Assembly (NCBI GenBank): GCA_937892315.1
Contig: CALAVF010000419.1
Location: forward strand, 1 to 18,747
Length of the DNA stretch: 18,747 nt
DNA from: an uncultured Prevotellaceae bacterium
GTDB taxonomy: Bacteria > Bacteroidota > Bacteroidia > Bacteroidales > Bacteroidaceae
Reading direction: 5' to 3'
The notes beneath the pieces are model-generated. The model was given only the letters and a program-made list of their open reading frames with translations. It had not been told where the DNA came from and searched no databases. Below, piece after piece: positions 1 through 7,100 of this stretch (the stretch's first letter is position 1; the number at the start of each line of letters is the position of its first letter). A program made the position numbers and the translations under genes.

Positions 1-14
1 GGGAGGGAGGAGGC

Positions 15-74
15 AAGCGGGGAGTGTGAAGCGGAGGGATAAGGCGGAAGAAAGGCTTTGCGAGTGGGGAGGAG
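15..74 (+). repeat. Degenerate copy (A) of GA-rich stem-loop repeat
   Basis: This G/A-rich stretch opens the gene-poor first 348 bases. It contains aagcgg at 15-20 and 29-34, then aaggcgg at 41-47, and ends in a tail at 53-74 (aggctttgcgagtggggag and on) that closely matches the tail of the unit at 1600-1621. The left arm cannot pair cleanly with a ccgctt right arm, so I call it a decayed or rearranged copy of the units at 209, 1541 and 1588. No reading frame here looks genuine. Confidence 0.5.
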
Positions 75-112
75 TGGGAATGAGGGGGTGAGAGGAGTGG
101 GAATGAGGGGTG
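69..112 (+). repeat. Two-copy tandem direct repeat, period 23
   Basis: The unit gaggagtgggaatgagggg occurs at 69-87 and again at 92-110, each followed by a tg. The two copies differ only by one extra G in the first. It lies just downstream of repeat copy A and upstream of the candidate promoter of the exporter gene. Such short tandem copies may arise by slippage in G/A-rich DNA. I see no coding role. Confidence 0.7.
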
Positions 113-161
113 AATGGGTGAAGTTTTTGGGGTTGGGTGTGGTGGTGTGGGAAAAAAGTTG

Positions 162-169
162 TAACTTTG
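162..169 (+). promoter_or_regulatory. Candidate Bacteroides-type -7 promoter element
   Basis: TAACTTTG at 162-169 matches the Bacteroidota -7 consensus TAnnTTTG exactly. A good -33 TTTG at the usual 19-21 base spacing is not present; the nearest TTTG ends at 129, too far away. If used, transcription would begin near 174-178 and leave a leader of about 170 bases carrying a G-quadruplex motif, one stem-loop repeat and one palindrome before the exporter start. The match is short, so this is a candidate only. Confidence 0.35.
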
Positions 170-186
170 CAGCGGATTAGTGGGGG

Positions 187-206
187 GGGAGATGGGAGAG
201 GGAGGG
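187..206 (+). other. G-quadruplex motif in leader
   Basis: Four G-tracts of at least three (187-189 within an eight-G run, 194-196, 200-202, 204-206) are separated by loops of 4, 3 and 1 bases. This satisfies the standard G3+N1-7 pattern on the plus strand, so the leader transcript of the exporter gene could fold into an RNA quadruplex. Folding and any effect on expression are inference. Confidence 0.55.
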
Positions 207-208
207 AG

Positions 209-250
209 CAAGCGGGAAAACCGCTTGGCGCAGGGGAGAGAGATGAGGGG
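209..250 (+). repeat. GA-rich stem-loop repeat, copy B
   Basis: The arms caagcgg (209-215) and ccgcttg (221-227) form a perfect 7-bp inverted repeat around the loop gaaaa. The tail runs ggcgcaggggag and then gagatgagggg (240-250); the latter also occurs at 268-278 and 1569-1579. This is the cleanest copy outside a gene and lies in the leader of the exporter. Its core is shared with the two units inside the DUF4924 gene (1541 and 1588). Confidence 0.75.
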
Positions 251-290
251 GGATGATGAGGAGGGAGGAGATGAGGGGGGAGGAAGGAGG

Positions 291-309
291 GCTGCAACTC
301 TGTTGCAGC
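291..309. repeat. Palindromic hairpin gctgcaac/gttgcagc, first copy
   Basis: gctgcaac (291-298) and gttgcagc (302-309) are perfect 8-bp inverted arms with a 3-base loop (tct). The element is followed by atag-g-ggac. The same palindrome with the same following bases (one variable base) recurs at 1805-1823, so it is a dispersed element and not chance pairing. Here it lies 39 bases before the chosen exporter start. It lacks a T-tract, so it is unlikely to be an intrinsic terminator. Confidence 0.75.
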
Positions 310-348
310 ATAGGGGACCTGAGGGACGGAAAGGGAAAATTGAAGAAT

Positions 349-1104
349 ATGATTATACAGGCAATGCCTCAGATGCCTTCGTTGAACTTCCAGGATTGGA
401 TGCAGAACGTGGGTGTGTTTGAGGAGATTATGAAGGGATTTATCATTGGGGTGCTGGCTTCGGCGCCGATGGGTCCTGTGGGTATCTTGACGGTGCAGCG
501 TACTTTGAACAAGGGACGCTGGGAAGGGTTTGCAACGGGTGTGGGTGCAAGCCTGAGTGATATTTTGTATGCTGTGATTACGGGTTATTTCATGTATCTG
601 GTGGTGGACATCATTGAGGACCCGATTATCGTGCTGTGGATTAAGGTGGTGGGGAGTGTGCTGCTGTTTGCGTTTGGCATGTACACGTTCAGGAGTATTC
701 CGAAGCATAAGGTGGTGGACAGGGAATCGCCAGTGGAGACGAAGAACAAGTTGACCGGGTTTGTGATTTCGGGGTTCTTGATTACGGTGTCTAACCCGCT
801 GATTATCTTGCTGTTTGTGGCGTTGTTTGGTCAGTTCACGTTTGTGTTGGCTGGCAACTGGCTGGCTCAGACGATGGGTTATCTGTCGATTGTGGCTGGT
901 GCGTTGGCTTGGTGGTTTGGATTGACGTGGCTGGTGGATAAGGTGAGGGCGAGGTTCAGCAAGCAGGTGATTTGGCGGATGAACAGGATTATCGGCATTG
1001 TGGTGATGGTGGTGAGTGCGCTGATGATTGTGTATGCGCTGACGGGACATACGTTCCATTTTATTCCGTTTGGGAGTGATCCTGGATGGGAGTTGTTTGA
1101 GTGA
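349..1104 (+). CDS. LysE/RhtB-family inner-membrane exporter
   Basis: This is a predicted inner-membrane transporter of the LysE superfamily, whose members export amino acids or other small metabolites; the substrate here is unknown. From the chosen start the protein has 251 residues. Hydrophobic segments fall near residues 30-49, 61-86, 92-114, 135-163, 170-195 and 213-233, giving six helices. The APMGPVG motif in the first helix and GFLITVSNPLIILLF (about 141-155) in the fourth are family hallmarks. I chose the ATG at 349 because A/G-rich sequence precedes it; the ATG at 400 gives 234 residues, closer to the usual family length, and is a real alternative. The open frame extends up to 253 but that part lies in repeat DNA. 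The DUF4924 gene follows after 25 bases, so the two are probably co-transcribed. Codons are strongly G-ending (12 of 20 in 601-660). Confidence 0.88.
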   Translation: MIIQAMPQMPSLNFQDWMQNVGVFEEIMKGFIIGVLASAPMGPVGILTVQRTLNKGRWEGFATGVGASLSDILYAVITGYFMYLVVDIIEDPIIVLWIKVVGSVLLFAFGMYTFRSIPKHKVVDRESPVETKNKLTGFVISGFLITVSNPLIILLFVALFGQFTFVLAGNWLAQTMGYLSIVAGALAWWFGLTWLVDKVRARFSKQVIWRMNRIIGIVVMVVSALMIVYALTGHTFHFIPFGSDPGWELFE

Positions 1105-1129
1105 TGGGAATTATAGGAAGGGATAGGAT

Positions 1130-1792
1130 ATGTATATTGCGGAAAAATTGAGACGGGAGAATGTGGCGGAATACCTGCTGTATATGTGGCAGGTGGAGGA
1201 TGTGGTGCGTGCGTATGGGATGGATATTGAGCGGATTGGGAAGGAGTATGTGCCGCAGTTTGGGTTGGACGAGGAGAAGAGTGAGGAGTTGAGGGGATGG
1301 TATGGGCGAATCATTGAGATGATGAGGGAGGAAGATGTGGTGGAGAAGGGACATCTGCAGATTAACAAGAATGTGCTGATTTTGCTGACGGATTTGCATG
1401 TGCAGTTGCTGAAGTCGAGTAAACATCCGTTTTATTCGGCGGCTTATTATAAGGCGTTGCCGTTTATTGTGGAGTTGAGGAGGAAGGAGGCGGAGGCGGC
1501 GATGGAATCGCCGGGTAAGGGACGGAACGAGGGAGAGGGAAAGCGGGGAAACCGCTTGACGCAAGGGGGAGATGAGGGGGAGGGACGAAGCGGCAGAACC
1601 GCTTTGCACAGTGGGGAGGAGAAGGGAGAGATTGAGAAGGGCTTGGAGGCGTTGTATGGGGTGATGATGCTGAGATTGCAGAAGAAGGAGATTTCGGCTG
1701 AGACGGGTGCGGCTGTGGGGAGTATTGCAAGGTGGATTGGGATGCTGAGTGAGTATGAGAAGAGGGAGAAGAAGGGAGAGGTGGAGTTTTAG
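1130..1792 (+). CDS. DUF4924-like protein with in-frame repeat insertion
   Basis: The 220-residue product resembles the Bacteroidota DUF4924 family from memory: an N-terminal MYIAEKLRRENVAEYLLYMW, then GHLQINKNVLILLTDLH (74-90), HPFYSAAYYKALPFIVELR (99-117) and EALYGVMMLRLQKKEIS (173-189). Family function is unknown; the protein is soluble, helical and cytoplasmic in appearance, with no signal peptide. Recalled relatives have about 180 residues. The excess is residues 125-168, a Gly/Glu/Lys/Arg-rich stretch that coincides exactly with two copies of the local stem-loop repeat. Both conserved blocks continue cleanly on either side, so the gene is probably still functional. The start is supported by a purine-rich stretch (aggaaggg) about 8-15 bases upstream. 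It lies 25 bases after the exporter gene and converges on SusD-2. Confidence 0.85.
   Translation: MYIAEKLRRENVAEYLLYMWQVEDVVRAYGMDIERIGKEYVPQFGLDEEKSEELRGWYGRIIEMMREEDVVEKGHLQINKNVLILLTDLHVQLLKSSKHPFYSAAYYKALPFIVELRRKEAEAAMESPGKGRNEGEGKRGNRLTQGGDEGEGRSGRTALHSGEEKGEIEKGLEALYGVMMLRLQKKEISAETGAAVGSIARWIGMLSEYEKREKKGEVEF
1541..1633 (+). repeat. Stem-loop repeat copies C and D inside the DUF4924 gene
   Basis: Copy C has arms aagcgg (1541-1546) and ccgctt (1552-1557) with loop ggaaa. Copy D has arms aagcgg (1588-1593) and ccgctt (1599-1604) with loop cagaa. The two copies start 47 bases apart and each has a G/A-rich tail of roughly 30 bases. The tail of C contains gagatgagggg, shared with the leader copy B; the tail of D (cgctttgcacagtggggagg) resembles that of copy A. 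Because 47 is not a multiple of three, C and D are translated in different frames relative to the element, yet both are open. They encode most of residues 125-168 of the host protein. Confidence 0.75.
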
Positions 1793-1804
1793 GAGGGAGG
1801 AGAG

Positions 1805-1823
1805 GCTGCAACATTGTTGCAGC
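1805..1823. repeat. Palindromic hairpin gctgcaac/gttgcagc, second copy
   Basis: Perfect 8-bp arms at 1805-1812 and 1816-1823 enclose the loop att, followed by atag-a-ggac, matching the copy at 291-309 except for the loop and one base. It begins 13 bases after the DUF4924 stop codon, where it could act as a 3' transcript-end hairpin. There is no T-tract after it on the plus strand, so classical rho-independent termination is not supported. Confidence 0.75.
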
Positions 1824-1839
1824 ATAGAGGACAAAGAAT

Positions 1840-1872
1840 GGGGAGGGAGGGGGAGGAGGATGGAGGGGAGGG
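1840..1872 (+). other. G-tract cluster between convergent genes
   Basis: Runs of G at 1840-1843, 1845-1847, 1849-1853, 1865-1868 and 1870-1872 lie between the palindrome and the terminator. The first three tracts have single-base loops but the next loop is 11 bases, so it is a near-canonical, not canonical, quadruplex motif. It may be a further decayed piece of the G/A-rich repeat tail. Confidence 0.4.
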
Positions 1873-1879
1873 CATCAAC

Positions 1880-1914
1880 AAAAAAGCAGGACATGGGGAT
1901 GCCATGTCCTGCTT
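1880..1914 (-). terminator. Intrinsic terminator of the FAS1/SusCD operon
   Basis: The arms aagcaggacatgg (1884-1896) and ccatgtcctgctt (1902-1914) pair perfectly over 13 bp with a 5-base loop. Read on the minus strand the hairpin is followed by six T residues (complement of 1880-1885). It begins 26 bases after the SusD-2 stop codon. The plus-strand side of the stem has no T-tract, so it acts for the leftward operon and not clearly for the convergent DUF4924 gene. Confidence 0.92.
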
Positions 1915-1940
1915 GAAGGGGGATGAAAAGAACGAAGCGT

Positions 1941-4109
1941 TTAGCGCTTGGGCAACGGGAGATACCACGGTTTGCCTGTCATGCGTGGAGTTGCTTGGTA
2001 CTTTTCTTCGATATAGTCAGGAAGTGTGATGGTTGAGCCAATGCCTGTACCACCCTTCTCCTGCATCTGATAACGCATGATGTCGTAGAAGCGGAGACCT
2101 TCGAAGGCACCTTCGAGGGCTTCTTCTTCGAGGATGAGTTGTGCAACACGAGCCTGACGCTTTACACGTACATCTGACTGAGCGAGATATGCTGCGTTTG
2201 CGGCATCAATCTCTGCATTCTGGGCAATGGCTGCATCACGTGCGTCAACAGACTCTTTCCATGCGATGGAATCCTCGGCAGTCGAATTTCTGCCCAAAGC
2301 CACGGTGTCAGGTATTGCCACGTGGGCTTTCACGTTGGCAAGCGTTGCATCGTCGTCAAGGTAATACTTCTCGTTGTATTCTGTGTCGCCAGAACCGAAC
2401 GAGTGGATACCAATCTGCGTGAGGCTTGCCTCTGAAGAAGCGTTCATCGAGTTGCCACCGCCCAAACCGCCAAGCGAAGCCTGATTCTTGTCGGGGTTGT
2501 CAAAGACGTTAGAACGCCAGATGACAAATGAATTGTTTGCCTGTGTTGCGATGTCGCCGCTGTACTTCGGCTCAGAAAGCGAGAATCCGTAAGACTTGAT
2601 TTCGCACAGACGGTCGAATTCGTCCTGAGAGATGATGGAACGGTTGTTCATCACGTTGTAGGAAAGACCGTACTTGAGGATAGCGTATGCTGTCTCAGGG
2701 AATCCGGCACGGTTGAGAGCCTCAGCCATGTGGAGGTAGAGAATGGATGTGCGGTAGAAAGGAATGTAGGAGTTCTTGACATCAGTGCTTATTGAAGAAG
2801 AACCATCAAGCCACTTTGCGATGAAGTATTTTGTGTCGCTCACGCTCGAGTTGTACTTGCTCTCTGCAAGGTTGCTGGATGTTGAGTATATTCTCGACAG
2901 ACGAAGGTCGCCCACATACAAAGCGGTGCTTGTGCCCAAAGTGGACATGCCCGTGTAGTCGTTGGGGTCTTTCGACATGTAGATGGTGTCGATGATGGTT
3001 GCTGATGTGTAAGCATAGAAACAATAATCCTGGTCGGCAGAGATGTCGCGGACGCGCTGAGATGGCGAAACCCAAGGATAGTAGTTGTTGCTATACTGCG
3101 AGTTGAAAATCATGCGGAGGTCGGATGTGTTTCCGTAGTACTGAACGGTATCGCAAACCAACACACCTGCATTTTCATACTGAGTAGGAACACTTGTAGA
3201 TGATGCTGCACCTGACGAACGGACAGAACCACTCAAACCTGTAATTCCAAATCGGTTGGCATAAGAAGATGACCAACTACGGTGATCACGGTCCATCCAT
3301 GCAATATTAAACGAACCTACGCCACGCTCCTCTGATGGGAAGCAGAAGAAGTCGTGATACATGCGGATGGCGTTGATGTAGTCAGCCTGACTGTTCGTGT
3401 AAGTACCACGCCAGAGATACAACTCTGCCAACAGGGCACGAACGGGGATGAACATGTGAGTGTTGGTGACAAAACCGAAGGAGTTGCCATAACTTGGACG
3501 CAAAGCGTCGTTCTCGTCCATGTAAGGATACTTCTGCAAGTCGTTGATGCAGAAATCGAGAATGGTTGCCATGTCAGCCTTCGTGCCAGAAGCCACGATA
3601 TCTTCAGCATCGTCGGCTGTCAACACTGGCTCGGTAACGAATGGCACTGAGCCATAAATCTTCGCCAGTTCGAGATAGCACCATGCACGGAAACACTTTG
3701 CCGCACAGATTTCTTTCTCGTAGTAAACCTCTCCGTGTGACTTCAAGAGAGAGTCCACATAAGCCAGATAAATGTTGCAGTTGTTGATGACTGCATAGTA
3801 GTCGGCAGGCTTGTTATATACGTTGTCTGTGCTGATGGTATTGTTGCTGAGTTGCTGCAAGTCGGTAGAAGCCACCGCAGGGTTTACATCAACGAGGTCA
3901 GCACGCACTTCACCCAGAAGAACTGTTCTGTCCGCCAACTTCTGCATACGCTTCACAATACCCATCATCTGATACAATGTATCTTGAGGCTGAAGGTCTG
4001 TGGTCACGAGTTTGTTCTCAGCAGTGAACGAGTCTTCGCAGGAAGTAATGGCTGCTCCCACTCCGAGCAGGAGCAAGCCACATGTTACGATTGATTTTAT
4101 TACTTTCAT
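1941..4109 (-). CDS. SusD-2, RagB/SusD-family surface lipoprotein
   Basis: SusD proteins are cell-surface lipoproteins that bind substrate and close over their SusC barrel. The 722-residue product has a lipoprotein signal with cysteine 24 (ITSC, followed by EDS). Helical TPR-type segments include KCFRAWCYLELAKIYGSVPF (138-157) and PVRALLAELYLWRG (222-235), typical of SusD. The C-terminal hallmark EGAFEGLRFYDIMRY is at 666-680. The protein is longer than the usual 500-600 residues: residues 573-655, including an Ala-rich helical stretch AAIAQNAEIDAANAAYLAQS (626-645), form an apparent insertion just before the hallmark helix. It follows SusC-2 by 15 bases, the standard pairing, is the last gene of the operon, and is followed by the terminator at 1914-1880. 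Substrate unknown. Confidence 0.95.
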   Translation of the reverse strand: MKVIKSIVTCGLLLLGVGAAITSCEDSFTAENKLVTTDLQPQDTLYQMMGIVKRMQKLADRTVLLGEVRADLVDVNPAVASTDLQQLSNNTISTDNVYNKPADYYAVINNCNIYLAYVDSLLKSHGEVYYEKEICAAKCFRAWCYLELAKIYGSVPFVTEPVLTADDAEDIVASGTKADMATILDFCINDLQKYPYMDENDALRPSYGNSFGFVTNTHMFIPVRALLAELYLWRGTYTNSQADYINAIRMYHDFFCFPSEERGVGSFNIAWMDRDHRSWSSSYANRFGITGLSGSVRSSGAASSTSVPTQYENAGVLVCDTVQYYGNTSDLRMIFNSQYSNNYYPWVSPSQRVRDISADQDYCFYAYTSATIIDTIYMSKDPNDYTGMSTLGTSTALYVGDLRLSRIYSTSSNLAESKYNSSVSDTKYFIAKWLDGSSSISTDVKNSYIPFYRTSILYLHMAEALNRAGFPETAYAILKYGLSYNVMNNRSIISQDEFDRLCEIKSYGFSLSEPKYSGDIATQANNSFVIWRSNVFDNPDKNQASLGGLGGGNSMNASSEASLTQIGIHSFGSGDTEYNEKYYLDDDATLANVKAHVAIPDTVALGRNSTAEDSIAWKESVDARDAAIAQNAEIDAANAAYLAQSDVRVKRQARVAQLILEEEALEGAFEGLRFYDIMRYQMQEKGGTGIGSTITLPDYIEEKYQATPRMTGKPWYLPLPKR

Positions 4110-4124
4110 GATAGTAGTTGCAAA

Positions 4125-7100
4125 TTAGAGGTTAATCTTAACACCGAGGTGGAAACTGCGACCAGAAGAGAGGTAGCCAGCATCGATGCCCTGAAGGAGA
4201 ACGCCATTGCCGCAAGATACTTCTGGGTCAGAACCGAGATACTTAGTGAAAGTAAGCAGGTTGTTAGCAGCAGCCCAAAGCGTGATACCCTGAATGTACT
4301 CATTCTGGATGGGGAGTTTGTAAGAAAGCGTGATGTTCTTCAACTTGAGGTAAGAGCCATCCTCAATCCAACGGTCGGAGAAGCGGCTGTTGCCCATTGG
4401 GTCGCCATAAGTAATCTGTGGGATGTCGGTCACCTGTCCCTCAGCCATCCAACGGCGGTTCAACGCTGTGGTCTGGTTGATGAACATAGAGCCAGACTCG
4501 AGCAGAGCACGCTGATAGTTGTAGATGTCGTTGCCAAGAGAGTAGTTGAAGGTTGCACCCAATGACCAATGCTGACCCATGTGGAAGTTCAGATGGATGT
4601 TGCCATAGATGTCTGGATTGGGGTCGCCAATGACGGTGCGGTCGCTCTCATTGATCTCGCCATCGCCATTGCGATCTACAAACTTCATGTCGCCTGCACC
4701 GAAGTACTGCTTGTTGCCTGCTGCATCCTGGATGTAGAGATTTGCAGCGTTTGCCTCGGCAGTGTTGGCAAATACACCATAGGTCTGGTAGCCGTAGAAG
4801 ACGCCTGCTGAACGACCCACCTCAGAGAGAATGGTTGCACCATACATGGAAGTCTCGAAAGAAGTCTGATCCTGTGGAAGAGATTTCAGTTTGTTCTTGT
4901 AATGACCTGCAGAAGCCCCCAACTCGAACTTGAAGTTCTTTTCGTTGATCAGTTTTGCGCTGAAAGCGACATCGAAGCCCTCGTTCTTCAGCGAACCATC
5001 GTTGGTGTAGTAGTCAGAAAGACCCGCCACGTATGCGAGGGTGCCCAGTGTCACGAGGTTGTTGGTCTGAGCAAGATAATAGTTTGCCTTCACATTCAAG
5101 CGATTATTGAGGAAGTTACCCTCTACGCCGAAGTTGAAACGGTTGGTGGTCTCCCAACGGAGGCTTGTGTTACCGATATTGCCAAGACCGATGGAAGTTG
5201 TACCATCGTTGAGCAATGCGGCAGAAGAGAGGTAAGTCAATGTGGCCGAATTGTCGATGGCATCGTTACCAACTGACTCGAAGCCGACATTCAGTTTCAG
5301 CATATTCACGCCACGGTTTGGACGGAACCAATCCTCGTTGGTGAGTACCCATGCAGCGTTGATGGATGGGAAGAGACCCCATGCCACGCCAAACATCTTG
5401 AGACCTGCATCAACTTCCTTACCGAAGCGTGAAGATGTATCCATAGAGAGTTGACCTGTCAGGTAGTACTTCTCCATGTAGTTGTAATCTACGTTTGCAT
5501 AGTAAGAAAGTGACTTCCAGTTGATGTCTGAACCAGGACGCTTACGAGAATCGGCACTCACGTTTGGTGTCTTATCGTTACCTGTGTTATCACCAATCAG
5601 ATAAGAGGAAGTGAAGGTGTCGTTCATGAAGCGGACACCGCCCAGCACGTCGAGACGATGAGCGCCCAATGGGATAGCCCAGTCTGCACGAGTGTCTGAG
5701 AAGATGGCGTTGTGCTTTGAATAGAGCGACCACTTAGAGTTCTGAGTTGCTGCGGTGTTTCCTTCCTTCAGGTATGTTGGCATACCGATGATTGGCGTGA
5801 AGTAACCTTCGTCAAACGATTGCATCGTGTAAGCGAAACGCTCTGTGATGCCGAAGTTGCGAGTAGGCTGCCAACGTGGAGCCACTGCCAAGTTAATCAT
5901 TGTACAGTCTGTATGGTTCTTGTTCTTTGCCTCACCGTTTTCGAGGATAGCCTTCGGGTTGGCAATAGCACCACGGCTGCCGAGCACCTCATAGAGATAG
6001 TCGTCTGCGTCAGCGATGAACGAAGTCACCTTGCCGTCTGTAGCAAAGTCGTATGGGCTGAGGAATGGAGCCTTTGCGTATGCCAAGAAACCAGGAGCAG
6101 CCAATGACTGACGGTCGAATTCAGACTCAAGACCATCACTGCGAAGGTCGCGAGTCACGTTGGTGTAACTGGCATCGAACTGAGTGGAGAACCACTTGTT
6201 GAGGATGATGTCGGTGTTGAAACGAATGTTGAAACGCTGCATGTCATTTCTCTTCAGTGTTGACTTTGAATCCATGTAACCAACAGAAAGGTTGTACTGA
6301 GCAACGTCATCACCACCTTGGATGGCAATACCGTAGTTCTGTGTCCAAGCCTCGCGATACACTTCATCCTTCCAATCTGTATTATTATGATACATATTAT
6401 AATAATAGTAATTGGGATCCGTGTTGAGGAACTTGAAGTCGCTCAGTTTCGTATCAGTAGTTCCCAGCATCTGTGCTGCGTAAGAACGGTAATCGCCCGC
6501 ATCCATCATGTCGAGAGATTTTGGTGTGAGTTCTACGCCTGCAGAGATGTCGAGGTCGATGCGTGTTGCCATTGAGTGACAACGCTTGGTCTTGATGAGA
6601 ATCACGCCATTGGCAGCCTTAGCACCGTAGATGGCAGTACCATTCTTGAGCACTTCCACAGACTCGATGTCATTCATGTTGATGGACTGAAGCAAGTTGT
6701 TGAAGTAGCCCGTATGCATCATCTTGCCTTCCGTGTACATCTGGTCGTACACAACTCCGTCCAAGATGATGAGCGGCATGGCGTTCGAGTTGAGCGAGTT
6801 GAAGCCATTGATGAACATCGAGATGCCCTGTCCTGGATTGGCTGAACGCTGAATACCGCGAACATCTGCACCGAGACGGTTCTGAATTTCCTGGTCAATG
6901 GTGATAGCAGGGGAAGACTCGAAGTCATCTGTATTCACAGACTTGGTTGCGGCGGTCTTTACCTTGTAGTCTGACAGATAAGCATCAGAGTAAAGGCGGA
7001 CGTTCACACCCTGAGTACGCCCGTTCAAAGATGTCTGAGTCAGGTTGTAACCTTCGAGTTTGACTGCCAATGACGTCACGAACTTCGGCACGTTGATAGT

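Noticed and set aside
253..348. Upstream ATG at 253 as the start of the exporter
   Set aside because: The added 32 residues come from repeat DNA and the palindrome, and would put a charged, family-atypical extension before the first membrane helix.
180..422. 80-residue plus-strand frame in the exporter leader
   Set aside because: It is made of repeat-derived Gly/Glu/Arg codons, overlaps the exporter start in another frame and shows no conserved motif.
209..1604. CRISPR array or IS element made from the stem-loop repeats
   Set aside because: Copies are few, irregularly spaced and variable in sequence, with no unique spacers of constant length, no cas genes and no transposase frame.
1061..1894. 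277-residue minus-strand open frame over the DUF4924 gene
   Set aside because: It is Leu/Ser/Pro/His-rich low-complexity sequence, the antisense of purine-rich DNA that rarely forms stops. It overlaps a conserved gene and the operon terminator.
1814..2029. 71-residue plus-strand frame across the terminator
   Set aside because: It starts in the palindrome, runs through the operon terminator and into the antisense of SusD-2; no motif supports it.
4116..4123. TAATTTGC on the minus strand between SusC-2 and SusD-2 as an internal promoter
   Set aside because: It is one base short of the TAnnTTTG spacing, has no supporting -33 element that I could identify, and lies in a 15-base gap within a conserved gene pair.
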